A DNA stretch of 64,000 nucleotides from Planctomycetota bacterium (GTDB taxonomy: Bacteria > Planctomycetota > Planctomycetia > Planctomycetales > Planctomycetaceae). The translations under genes and the position numbers were made by a program. Below the pieces are notes generated by a model. That model saw nothing but the letters and a program-made list of their open reading frames with translations. It was not told where the DNA came from and did not search any database. The stretch lies in contig QQVO01000058.1 in NCBI GenBank assembly GCA_003388505.1, positions 50,087-114,086 of the forward strand, in the 5' to 3' direction. Below are positions 7,730 to 15,870 of this stretch, piece by piece; the first letter of the stretch is position 1, and every line of letters begins with the position of its first letter.

Positions 7730-8860
7730 TCAGCGTATCTCACCAAGGGGTTGCTCGTCTCTGCGGGAGAGCTGCCGGACGATGCGGTCCTGCAGCGGGG
7801 TGGCCAGTGTGGTGCTCGGATCGGGATCCCGGGGGTCGCCCATCAGGTCGGCCCGGTAGTCTTCCAAGACGAGCAGCGCGATCTCGGGGGGGACATTGGC
7901 CAGTTGCTGTTCGATGTCGCCCCGGATCATTTCCTGGGCCTTGGGATAGCTGGAGAAGGAACCCGCGATCTCCTGAAGCAGTGCCTCCCTACGGTCGGGA
8001 ACGGGCGGTTCGGCCCCCTGCTCTCCGGGCCTCCGCATCAGCCAGTTGGAGATCGCGCCGAGCAGGTGCTCCGGCGGCTGATCGAGCAGATTGCGGAGCG
8101 AGGTGACGTCCTCGGGCTGGTCGGCCGAATCGAGAACCTGCATCAGGCGTTCGAGCAGGTCGGGACGCGACTCCGGCTCGGTCTGCTCGAGGGTCCGCAG
8201 CAGGACGCTCTGGAAGTCGTCCCGCACGTCGGCCGGCACGCGGGACATCAGATCGTCGAACTCACTCGGGAGCAGGACGGAGTTCTCATCGAATCCATGC
8301 GCCTCCCCATGGTCGTCGTCGGAATGGGCATGCTCGTGGTCGGCGTACTTCAGGGGCATGTCAGGCGAATCGAGCTGGTGGATGTACTTGTCGAGGGCGT
8401 CGCGGATTTTCTCCGGCATGACGGGATGCAGGCGGTCCATGATGACGGCGGCGGCGTACCCGCTGTGGGAGTGGCGGAGCATTTCCCGCGCGCCGTCGGA
8501 GACGGTGACGATGAAGAAGGTCGCCACCAGGCAGAGCGCGACCCCCTTGACGAAGCCGAGCAGCGCGCCGAGATGGCGGTTGAACTCGCCGAACTTGACC
8601 TTCTCGATCCAGTCAGTCAGCAGCCGGGCGACGCCGAACGAGATAAACGTGAACACGAGATAGGCGCCGATCATGACCACCCAGTTGTTCATGGGCGGTT
8701 CGAGCTTGACGTAGGGGCCGGCGGCGGCGGAGATCGACTCTGCAAAGACGAAGCAGAGGACGACGCCGGCGATGGCGGCGAGTTGCCAGACGGCGCCTTT
8801 GGAGGCCCCGCGGATCGTCGTGTACGCCAGGACAGCCAGGACTACGATGTCGTACCACAT
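7730..8860 (-). CDS. CvpA family membrane protein with long acidic C-terminal domain
   Basis: This is a 376-residue protein. The first 135 residues hold about four membrane segments (for example IVVLAVLAYTTIRG, AAIAGVVLCFVFAES, WVVMIGAYLVFTFISFGVAR, GALLGFVKGVALCLVATFFI). The pattern R.GA.KGAVWQLA..AG and GALLGFVKGV is that of CvpA, a family linked to colicin V production and envelope integrity in proteobacteria. The remaining 240 residues are soluble and acidic, with a His-rich patch (DHEHAHSDDDHGEAHG) that may bind metal. Standard CvpA is about 160 residues, so the long tail is a planctomycete-type extension of unknown role. The ATG at 8860 starts directly at the first membrane segment. Confidence 0.8.
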   Translation of the reverse strand: MWYDIVVLAVLAYTTIRGASKGAVWQLAAIAGVVLCFVFAESISAAAGPYVKLEPPMNNWVVMIGAYLVFTFISFGVARLLTDWIEKVKFGEFNRHLGALLGFVKGVALCLVATFFIVTVSDGAREMLRHSHSGYAAAVIMDRLHPVMPEKIRDALDKYIHQLDSPDMPLKYADHEHAHSDDDHGEAHGFDENSVLLPSEFDDLMSRVPADVRDDFQSVLLRTLEQTEPESRPDLLERLMQVLDSADQPEDVTSLRNLLDQPPEHLLGAISNWLMRRPGEQGAEPPVPDRREALLQEIAGSFSSYPKAQEMIRGDIEQQLANVPPEIALLVLEDYRADLMGDPRDPDPSTTLATPLQDRIVRQLSRRDEQPLGEIR

Positions 8861-9209
8861 GCAAACGCCCTTCCCTGAGCTGACAGAAAGCCGACTCCAT
8901 TCATCCGCCGCGGCGTTCCGGAAGACGGCCGCGCAGCAGACAGTCCGGGAGTGTAGTCACAGTGGGCGAAACGGGTAAAGGCGTGTTTCCGCCGGACGGA
9001 GACCGCGCGCGAGAGACGGACCTTGCAGCATTCGGGTTCAACGCAAAGACGCGAAGATGCAAAGGGCCGGTATAAGGTGAACGCCAGTTTCGCGCCGTGA
9101 TCTTTGCGCGCCTTCGCTACTTTGCGACTTTGCGTTGACAGATGCGAAGTGGGTTCCCCGTCCTGAACCACCTGAGACGACCGCTTACAGTTGAGGGCGT
9201 CAATCCGAA
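8861..9209. other. Intergenic region, about 350 bp, with a large inverted repeat
   Basis: This lies between dtd and the CvpA-like gene, both on the minus strand. It has no gene-like frame. Its main content is the inverted cgcaaag repeat at 9038-9138. Confidence 0.6.
9038..9138. repeat. Long inverted cgcaaag repeat
   Basis: The left arm is tcaacgcaaagacgcgaaga (9038-9057), followed by tgcaaag. The right arm contains ctttgcgcgccttcgctact and ctttgcgttga (ending 9138). The outer 11 bp are perfectly complementary and the inner parts are imperfect, around a loop of about 36 bp. Each arm is itself a degenerate tandem array of cgcaaag-like units. Confidence 0.65.
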
Positions 9210-9659
9210 TCAGAATTGCTTGCGGCTGTCGATGAGCAGAGTGACGGGGCCGTCGTTGACGAGTTCGACGTCCATCTGCGCCTGAAAGCGGCCGGTTTCG
9301 ACCGGGATGCCCTGCCCCTGCAGTTCGGCGACGAAGCCCCGGTAGAGTTCGTCGGCCCTGTCCGGCGGCGCCGCGTGAATGAAACTCGGCCGTCGTCCCT
9401 TACGGCAATCGCCGTAGAGCGTGAACTGACTGACCGCAAGCACTGCTCCGTCGACGTCGGCCAGCGCGAGATTCATTTTCCCGTCGGAGTCCTCGAAGAC
9501 TCGCAGGCCGGCGATTTTTTGCGCCGTGTAGACGACGTCGTCCTGTGTGTCGTCCGACGAGACGCCGAGCAGGACCAGAAAGCCGCGGCCGATGCGGCCG
9601 ACGACTTCGCCGTCGACCGTGACGCTGGCGGAGGAGACGCGTTGGACGACGGCGCGCAT
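9210..9659 (-). CDS. dtd: D-aminoacyl-tRNA deacylase
   Basis: This is a 149-residue protein of exactly the usual DTD length. It starts [20 protein letters not shown] and carries [17 protein letters not shown], the conserved SQFTLYGD motif. It also has the cross-subunit [12 protein letters not shown] motif, whose cis Gly-Pro dictates chirality. The enzyme removes D-amino acids (and glycine) from mischarged tRNA in the cytosol. No partner genes are evident. The upstream gene on the same strand is the CPBP-PDZ protease, about 90 bp away and separated from dtd by a copy of the dispersed repeat. Confidence 0.95.
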   Translation of the reverse strand: MRAVVQRVSSASVTVDGEVVGRIGRGFLVLLGVSSDDTQDDVVYTAQKIAGLRVFEDSDGKMNLALADVDGAVLAVSQFTLYGDCRKGRRPSFIHAAPPDRADELYRGFVAELQGQGIPVETGRFQAQMDVELVNDGPVTLLIDSRKQF

Positions 9660-9707
9660 GGTCGGTCTTCGGATTCGATGATTCGGCGGGAGCGGTGTTG
9701 TTCGTTC

Positions 9708-9738
9708 GCATCTGAGGGCTGACGCCGCGCGGCTCGCC
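9708..9738 (+). repeat. Dispersed repeat, copy C
   Basis: It reads gcatctgagggctgacgccg followed by cgcggctcgcc. It lies in the 92-bp gap between dtd and the CPBP-PDZ gene. Confidence 0.8.
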
Positions 9739-9751
9739 TTGGAGCGCGCAT

Positions 9752-10798
9752 TCAGGGCTGCGGAAGTTCCTCGATCGAGACCAGGACCGGACGTAGCGTC
9801 AGCGATTCCCCGTTGCGCAGGACTTGAAGTCGGGTCGGTTGACCGGATTCATTCAGAGCCAGCCAGAGGTGGAATTCAAACGAGGAACGAATTCTGGTCC
9901 GGCCGACGTGGGTGACGACATCGCCTGCCTGCAGCCCGACGTCGGCGGCGGGGCTCTCCGGAATCACCGCGGTGATGCGGCACCCTTCCGCATCGTCCTC
10001 CACGGTCACGCCCAGGACCGGGGCGAAGTAACCGATGATGAAGAGAACACCCAGCACACTCGTGGCCATCGTATTCTGCATGAAATGCACGAGCATCGGC
10101 GTCAGCAGCGTCTTCCGCCAGGCATACACTCCGCCCAAAGCGAGGCCCAAGATGAGAATATTCGTCAATTGCAGCCACTGGTAGTCGTGCAGCAAGGCAA
10201 AGATCAGCGCCTGCAGGCCGACGGCGACGACAAGGGACATGTGGCCGTAAAAGGCCCTGAGGATCATCCGGCGAAAGAACAGTTCCTCGCAGATTGGCGC
10301 CCAGAGGCAGGCCGATCCGGCGAGCCAGAGGAAGGCCGGTACGCTTCGGGAGAAGACGATCTCCTCGAACTGCGCAGGGACTTCCGGTTCGTTCTCGAGA
10401 AACTGTGTGTAGACCACCCCCAGAATCATGATGGTGACGATGACGCACAACCACACGCCGAAGGCAATTGCACACTCGATCAACACTTCGCCCCAGCGTA
10501 GCCGGTTGACGAAGACCCGGGCCCCGGTGCGACGAATCGCCCAGACCGCATACAGGGGCGTAAAGACGAGGAGCAGGACCGATGCGACGAAGGGAACGAC
10601 GCTCGACATCCACAGGGGATCGTCGACGAGGAGGATGTTGACAACGCGGTAGGCAATCATCGGCAGCAGGCCGATGAGCGCATACGGCAGGAGACGGCCG
10701 TCAACGGTGCGGGCAGTGGGCCGCGGGAGCTCCCCCTGCGCGTCGGCGAGCATCCCCTGCTCTTCACGGAGATTTTCAACGGTCAAATCGCTGTTCAT
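9752..10798 (-). CDS. CPBP-type intramembrane protease fused to a C-terminal PDZ domain
   Basis: This is a 348-residue protein. Membrane segments cover residues about 25-260. The CPBP (Abi/type II CAAX protease) motifs are visible: EELFFRRM (EExxxR), FALLHDYQW (FxxxH), and VHFMQNT (HxxxN/B). From about residue 265 the soluble tail [27 protein letters not shown] is a PDZ domain of the kind used for substrate recognition in HtrA or site-2 proteases. A CPBP-PDZ fusion is uncommon. The likely role is membrane-protein or prenyl-protein cleavage. The ATG at 10798 opens [15 protein letters not shown] and upstream residues are basic and atypical. The gene is divergent from the transporter at 11024. 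Confidence 0.8.
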   Translation of the reverse strand: MNSDLTVENLREEQGMLADAQGELPRPTARTVDGRLLPYALIGLLPMIAYRVVNILLVDDPLWMSSVVPFVASVLLLVFTPLYAVWAIRRTGARVFVNRLRWGEVLIECAIAFGVWLCVIVTIMILGVVYTQFLENEPEVPAQFEEIVFSRSVPAFLWLAGSACLWAPICEELFFRRMILRAFYGHMSLVVAVGLQALIFALLHDYQWLQLTNILILGLALGGVYAWRKTLLTPMLVHFMQNTMATSVLGVLFIIGYFAPVLGVTVEDDAEGCRITAVIPESPAADVGLQAGDVVTHVGRTRIRSSFEFHLWLALNESGQPTRLQVLRNGESLTLRPVLVSIEELPQP

Positions 10799-11023
10799 GC
10801 GGCGGGTTCGTCTGCAGCCTGCTCGGCGCCCTGCAACTCGGATTTCGGTCCTGGAGTTCACATCGTAAACGCGCCTGACGGATCCGGCCATTGCGGCCGC
10901 TTGCGTCGCGAATCGGACCGCTGTAGTTTGGCGTGTTCAAAGTGAGAATTCGTCGCACTTGCGGGCAAAGCGATCGTCGAAATCTCCTGCTGACTGCCCT
11001 TCTCTCTCCCAGACGAGACACCT

Positions 11024-12289
11024 ATGAGCACCGATTCTGCCGTACGCACCGACTCCGTCGTACGGAACAAGCTGTTCGTGATGATGTTGATCGAGATCTT
11101 CATCTGGGGCGCCTGGCAGCCGAAGATCTTTGCCTACATGACGATGCTCGGCTTCGAAGACTGGCAGATCGGGCTGGGCGGCAGCGTATTCGCGATCGGT
11201 GCAATCCTGGGCATCTTCTTCAGTAATCAGTTTGCGGACAGGAACTTCTCCGCCGAGCGGTTTCTGGCGGCGAGCCATTTGATCGCGGGAATTTGCCTCT
11301 TCGCTGCCTCCCAGGTGACGGACTTCGGTTTGTTCTTCCTGTTCTTCTGTGCATATGCGGTGGTTTACGTTCCGACCATTTCGGTGACGAACTCGATCGC
11401 GTTCGCGCACCTGAAGAATCCGGCGAACGAATTCGGCTTCGTTCGCGCGGGGGGAACGGTGGGGTGGGTCATGGCGTCATGGCCGTTTATCTTCTTGCTG
11501 GGAGAGGACGCCAGCGCGGGCCAGACGAAATGGATTCTGATCGTCGCCGGCATCGCGTCGCTGGCGATGGCGGCCTTCAGTCTGACGCTGCCGCACACGC
11601 CGCCGAACAAATCGGCCGGAGAAGGGGAAGGGCTCGCGTTGTTCAAGGCGCTGAAGCTGCTCGCCGTGCCGCACATCATGATTCTTTACGTCGTCACGCT
11701 GATCGACGCGACGATTCACAACGGTTACTTCGTGCTCGTCGACCAGTACCTGAGTTACATCGGCTTTCCCGCCAACTGGAACATGGTCGTGATGAGTCTC
11801 GGACAGGTGGCCGAGATCGCCGCGATGCTGATTCTGGGCGCCGTCCTCAAGAAGCTGGGATGGAAAGTGACGATGATCGTCGGCGTGCTGGGACACGCGC
11901 TGCGATTTGCGTGCTTCGCATTCTTCCCGGACGCCCATTGGCTGATCATCGTCATTCAAGTGCTGCACGGCATCTGCTACGCCTTCTTCTTTGCCACCGT
12001 TTACATCTACGTCGACGAGGTGTTCCCGCCGGACATCCGCTCCAGCGCGCAAGGATTGTTTAACCTGCTGATTCTCGGCATCGGTCTGCTCATCGCCAGC
12101 TTCGGTTTCGTGAAGATCCGTTCGCTGCTGACGGACGGGGACATCGTCGACTACCAGACGCTGTTTCTGATCCCGACGGGCATGGCCGTGGTGGGGATGC
12201 TGCTGCTTGCGTTTGTGTTCAATCCGCCCAAGGAGCACAGGACGGAGGATTTCGACGAGTCTGCGATCCCCGAACCGGCCGAGATGTAA
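11024..12289 (+). CDS. MFS transporter, nucleoside:H+ symporter (NupG/XapB-like) family, copy 1
   Basis: This 421-residue protein has about twelve hydrophobic segments. N-terminal FVMMLIEIFIWGAWQPKIF and AYMTMLGFEDWQIG match the start of the nucleoside-H+ symporter family (2.A.1.10). FVRAGGTVGWVMASW and VVYVPTISVTNSIAFAHL are family-typical. It is expected to import nucleosides at the inner membrane, but the substrate is not proved. The ATG at 11024 follows a poorly conserved leader. A paralogue starts 65 bp downstream on the same strand, so the two may form an operon. Confidence 0.8.
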   Translation: MSTDSAVRTDSVVRNKLFVMMLIEIFIWGAWQPKIFAYMTMLGFEDWQIGLGGSVFAIGAILGIFFSNQFADRNFSAERFLAASHLIAGICLFAASQVTDFGLFFLFFCAYAVVYVPTISVTNSIAFAHLKNPANEFGFVRAGGTVGWVMASWPFIFLLGEDASAGQTKWILIVAGIASLAMAAFSLTLPHTPPNKSAGEGEGLALFKALKLLAVPHIMILYVVTLIDATIHNGYFVLVDQYLSYIGFPANWNMVVMSLGQVAEIAAMLILGAVLKKLGWKVTMIVGVLGHALRFACFAFFPDAHWLIIVIQVLHGICYAFFFATVYIYVDEVFPPDIRSSAQGLFNLLILGIGLLIASFGFVKIRSLLTDGDIVDYQTLFLIPTGMAVVGMLLLAFVFNPPKEHRTEDFDESAIPEPAEM

Positions 12290-12354
12290 CGACGTCGCAG
12301 TCAAAGTCCGGTCGCTTGACGCAAGCGGCAAAAGAGAATCCGGCTGTATGTGGC

Positions 12355-13695
12355 ATGACCGAGCGACTCAGATGGCATCTCCGTTGGCGGCTGTCGGTGC
12401 TGTGGTTGCTCGAATGGGGCATCACGGGGACGCTGCTGACGTATCTGTCGCTCTACTTTGAAGAAAACCAGTTGCCGCTGGCCGACGTCGGGCCGCTGAT
12501 GGCGACCGGGGCGGTCGGCCTCTGGATCGCGCCGATTGTCGTCGGACAGGTCTGCGACCGGTGGATGCCCGCCGAGCGGTATCTGGCGCTGGCCCACTTC
12601 GTGGGAGGGATCGCACTCCTGGCGATACCGATTGCCGTCGACGTGTATCGCGAAACTCACGCGAATTACCACGTGATCCTGGGGCTGTTCGGCGTCTACG
12701 CCGCCGCCTACGTACCGACGATGGCCCTCGCCACGGCGCTCACCTTTCGTCACCTGCCCGATCCGAAACGGCACTTCGGCGGAGTGCGCGTGTGGGGGAC
12801 GATCGGCTGGGTGCTGGCCGGCATCGGGCTCTCGCTGCGGCTGGAACAGCAGGAAGTCGAAGCGTGGCTGAGAGACAACTGGGAAGCCGCCGTTCCGGCC
12901 GTGGAATGGATCGAGACCGCCGCCCACTGGATTCCGTCTCCCTCCAGTGCCGATGCATTTCGCATCGCCGCGATCATGTCGTTCGCGCTGAGCACCTTCT
13001 GCGTCTTCCTGCCACATACACCTCCGGCGCGAATTCCAAAGACGCGCGCCGCGCCCCTCGAAGTGCTAAAGCTGTTCGGGAGGCGGTCCTTCCTGCAGTT
13101 GATCGCGGCCAGTTTTCTGCTGGCGCTCGTGATCCCGCTCTACAACCTGGCCGCGCCGCCTTTGCTGAAGCAGTACGGCTTCCGGCAGGACTGGATTCCC
13201 GCGGTGATGACGATCGGCCAGATCTCCGAACCCCCTGCCCTGCTGCTGCTCGCGCTGTTTCTGAGGAAGTTCGGGTTGAAGACAACCTTCGGAATCGGCA
13301 TCGCGGCCTGGCTGGTCCGCTATCTGATTTTCGCCTTTGAACTGCCGGAAGCCCTGATCCTGTTCGGGATCGCACTCAACGGCATCTGCCACGTCTTTCT
13401 GGTGATCGTGATCCAGATCTTTCTGGACGCCGAGTGTCCGGCCGAACTCCGGAACAGCGTGCAGAACGTGTTCGCGTTTCTGACGCTCGGCGTCGCGATG
13501 CCGGTCGGCCTGATGCTGTCCCAGCCTCTCATTGCGCGGTTCACTACGACCGGAGCAGATGGTGCCGGAGTGGTCGACTTCAGCGCGGTGTTTCTGGCGG
13601 CGTCGTTCGTCCTGGCGGCGCTGATGCTGGCCTTCTGGTGGTGGTTCAAGCCTGTCGAGTCAGAGACGTCGACTTCGCGATCCGCTCGCGATTAA
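12355..13695 (+). CDS. MFS transporter, nucleoside:H+ symporter-like family, copy 2
   Basis: This 446-residue transporter has the same layout as the gene just upstream: LLEWGITGTLLTYLSLYF, then AAAYVPTMALATALTFRHL, and GGVRVWGTIGWVLAGIGL. Relative to copy 1, the middle loop is longer (about residues 165-210). The sequence has diverged considerably, so this is an old tandem duplication rather than a recent one. The ATG at 12355 is preferred over an upstream TTG at 12316. The gap to copy 1 is 65 bp with no terminator visible. Confidence 0.8.
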   Translation: MTERLRWHLRWRLSVLWLLEWGITGTLLTYLSLYFEENQLPLADVGPLMATGAVGLWIAPIVVGQVCDRWMPAERYLALAHFVGGIALLAIPIAVDVYRETHANYHVILGLFGVYAAAYVPTMALATALTFRHLPDPKRHFGGVRVWGTIGWVLAGIGLSLRLEQQEVEAWLRDNWEAAVPAVEWIETAAHWIPSPSSADAFRIAAIMSFALSTFCVFLPHTPPARIPKTRAAPLEVLKLFGRRSFLQLIAASFLLALVIPLYNLAAPPLLKQYGFRQDWIPAVMTIGQISEPPALLLLALFLRKFGLKTTFGIGIAAWLVRYLIFAFELPEALILFGIALNGICHVFLVIVIQIFLDAECPAELRNSVQNVFAFLTLGVAMPVGLMLSQPLIARFTTTGADGAGVVDFSAVFLAASFVLAALMLAFWWWFKPVESETSTSRSARD

Positions 13696-13707
13696 GACAA
13701 GCGATTT

Positions 13708-13800
13708 GACGCGGAGACGCAAAAGCGCGGAGTCACACACAGCCGTTCATCTTCTTGTCCGCGAAAATCCGCCTTATCCGCGCCCTCCGCGGTCCATTCG
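13708..13800. repeat. Degenerate acgcgg and tccgcg short-period intergenic repeats
   Basis: The gap between the transporter and the aldo/keto reductase gene contains ttgacgcggagacgcaaaag. A run of tccgcg-type units follows (tccgcgaaaatccgccttat, then ccgcgccctccgcggtcc), with a period of roughly 12 bp. It is non-coding. Confidence 0.5.
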
Positions 13801-13804
13801 GTCA

Positions 13805-14806
13805 TCACCTCCCCCGCCCCGTGATCGGATACACCTCGTCCTGGAAGCCAAACCCGCTGTGTTCGCCGGGGGGGACAAGACTGTCGACGAACGCTTCGTC
13901 GTCGTCCGTGATCTCGACGTCGAGGCAGCCCATGTTGTCCTCGAACTGCTCGATCGTGCGGGGGCCGATGATGACCGACGTGAGAATCGGGTTGGCCAGA
14001 ACCCAGGCGAGGGCGAACTGCGAGGGGTTGCAGCCCTTCTGCTGACAGTGAGCAACGAGTTTCTGGCTGATCTCGATGCTTTCGGGACGCAGTTCGGCCT
14101 GCCGCATGCGGACGTCATCGCGGGAGGCCCGGCTGCCTTCGGGGTACTCACCGAACTTTGTGTACTTGCCGGTGAGAATGCCGCGGGCGAGCGGGCTGTA
14201 ACTGACCACGCCGAGACCGTATTCCTCACAGAGCGGGAGGATTTCCACCTCGATGTCGCGGTTGACGATATTGTAGAGCGGCTGAATGCAGACGTAGCGG
14301 TTCAGGTTCAGCCGGTCGCTGGTCCAGAGAGCTTCGCAAATCCGCCAGGCCCGGAAGTTACTGCAGGCGATGTAATGTGCCCGCCCGCTCTTCACCATGT
14401 CGTCCAGCGCACGGAGCGTTTCGTCAATCGGCGTGGAGAAGTCGGGAGCGTGGTAGTAGTAGATGTCGACGTAGTCGGTACCGAGCCGCTTGAGGCTGGC
14501 GTCGAACTCGGCCATGAGGTGCTTCCGGCTGCCTCCCTGCTGATTGGGGCCGTCACCCATTTTCTGTCGGCCCTTGGTGGCGAGGACGATCGAATCACGG
14601 CGGTCGGCGATCGCCTTGCCGACGACGCGCTCGGACTCGCCCGCGTTGTACATGTTGGCGGTGTCGATGAAGTTGACGCCCAGATCGTGCGCCTTGTGGA
14701 TAATGCGGATCGAGTCGGCCTCGCTGGTCTGGCCGCCGAACATCATCGTGCCGAGACAGACGGGCGAGACTTTGACTCCGCAGCGGCCGAGGTTTCGATA
14801 GTCCAT
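13805..14806 (-). CDS. Aldo/keto reductase
   Basis: This 333-residue (alpha/beta)8-barrel NADPH oxidoreductase has the catalytic set in NFIDTANMYNAGESE (Asp and Tyr), VLATKGRQKMG (Lys), and DYVDIYYYHAPD (His). The late GPRTIEQFEDNM is the 2'-phosphate-binding region. The overall pattern matches the YajO/Kv-beta-like AKR group. Substrate is unknown. The ATG at 14806 begins MDYRNLGRCGVKVSPVCLG, the canonical AKR first strand. It converges with the transporters at 13695. Confidence 0.92.
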   Translation of the reverse strand: MDYRNLGRCGVKVSPVCLGTMMFGGQTSEADSIRIIHKAHDLGVNFIDTANMYNAGESERVVGKAIADRRDSIVLATKGRQKMGDGPNQQGGSRKHLMAEFDASLKRLGTDYVDIYYYHAPDFSTPIDETLRALDDMVKSGRAHYIACSNFRAWRICEALWTSDRLNLNRYVCIQPLYNIVNRDIEVEILPLCEEYGLGVVSYSPLARGILTGKYTKFGEYPEGSRASRDDVRMRQAELRPESIEISQKLVAHCQQKGCNPSQFALAWVLANPILTSVIIGPRTIEQFEDNMGCLDVEITDDDEAFVDSLVPPGEHSGFGFQDEVYPITGRGR

Positions 14807-14845
14807 TGGTTGTCCTGTTGAAGATGACTGCATGCAAAACGTTCA

Positions 14846-14864
14846 CCGGGCTCAATGAGCCCGG
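14846..14864. repeat. Perfect 8-bp hairpin
   Basis: CCGGGCTC-AAT-GAGCCCGG lies between the esterase stop codon and the aldo/keto reductase start on the minus strand. It could be a terminator of the esterase gene, but no T-run follows. A dispersed REP-like element is equally likely. Confidence 0.45.
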
Positions 14865-14905
14865 CTACAGTTTGTTGAGAGGACGCGCGATCGAGACGCT
14901 GTTGC

Positions 14906-15802
14906 CTATTCGGTAAGCTTGTCGATCAGGAACTGGTTGGCGTTATCGTAGGGGGCTGCGTCGGACACGCCGGGGATCAGCAGATAGCATTCGTGGCCGG
15001 CTTCATCCGATTTTTCTTTCAGCTTGACGCCGTACACCGGGTGGTGGATGCCGTGGCCGGCGTTCTCGGAAGGAAGGGTCATGTTGTTCCCGTAGGTCAT
15101 GAGCAGCGGCGGGTCGTTGCCGTCCACGTGGTTGTAGGGAGAGAACTCCTCGTAGAGTTCGCGGTACTGCTCAAAGTTCTCGAGAGCCTCCTCCATCGAC
15201 TCCGCTCCGACCGAAGTCCAGATCATGCGGTGCTTCAGCACATTCGGTCCCAGCCAGGGTTCTATGACTTTGGGGTCGATCGATGTTTGTCCGGCAGAGA
15301 CGGCCGCCGCTGTCACGCGCGTCGACTGTCTGAGGATCGGATCCTCTGCATCGGGATCGGCGAGGTCGTCGTGAAGGAGAATCCACATCGATGTGCACGC
15401 GCCGGCGCTGCCGCCGGTCAGAGCGATGCGGTTGGGATCAATGTTCCACTCGTCCGCCTTGAACCTGAGAAACTGGATCGCGCGAGCGGCGTCGTGGACG
15501 GGGGCCGGCAGCGGCGCCTCGCCGCTCAGGCGGTAGTTGACGGCAGCGTAGGAGATGCCTTCGTCCAGGAACATCTGGAACGTCTCCGGCTTGCGCACTT
15601 TGTCGCCGCCGGTCCACCCTCCGCCGTGAATGTAGACCAGCAACGGACGCGGCCCGTCGCCTTCAGCCTGATAGAAATCGAGCACGTTCGAGTCGTGCGG
15701 TCCGTAAGAGACGTCGGCCATCGTCGGCGCCAACTCGTCGTCGGCAAGAGCAACCGGAGTCATGATAGACAGCGACAATGTCGCGGAGAGCAGCAACCTC
15801 AT
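14906..15802 (-). CDS. Exported alpha/beta hydrolase (esterase, BD-FAE/lipase-like)
   Basis: This is a 298-residue enzyme with a signal peptide (MRLLLSATLSLSIMTPVALA). It carries the HGGGW oxyanion-hole motif, and GGSAGA as the nucleophile elbow (catalytic Ser). A late D/H pair in the KSDEAGHECYL region could complete the triad. The fold is that of carboxylesterases, such as feruloyl or acetyl-xylan esterases of the BD-FAE type. Being exported and 68 bp from a sulfatase gene on the same strand, it may act on polysaccharide side groups, which is inference. The ATG at 15802 is used because it begins the signal peptide. Confidence 0.85.
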   Translation of the reverse strand: MRLLLSATLSLSIMTPVALADDELAPTMADVSYGPHDSNVLDFYQAEGDGPRPLLVYIHGGGWTGGDKVRKPETFQMFLDEGISYAAVNYRLSGEAPLPAPVHDAARAIQFLRFKADEWNIDPNRIALTGGSAGACTSMWILLHDDLADPDAEDPILRQSTRVTAAAVSAGQTSIDPKVIEPWLGPNVLKHRMIWTSVGAESMEEALENFEQYRELYEEFSPYNHVDGNDPPLLMTYGNNMTLPSENAGHGIHHPVYGVKLKEKSDEAGHECYLLIPGVSDAAPYDNANQFLIDKLTE

Positions 15803-15870
15803 GGAATGCCTTTCTCTATGTGAGTGAATCATCGGGAGTACGATCGTGCCAGAGTTTGCAGGAAAACAGC

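Noticed and set aside
7430..8878. A 482-codon frame on the plus strand across the CvpA gene
   Set aside because: The minus strand has a CvpA family protein with membrane helices. The plus frame is charged, repetitive shadow sequence.
14846..14864. Intrinsic terminator of the esterase gene
   Set aside because: The stem is perfect but no T-run follows on the minus strand. It may be a dispersed hairpin, so it is listed only as a repeat.
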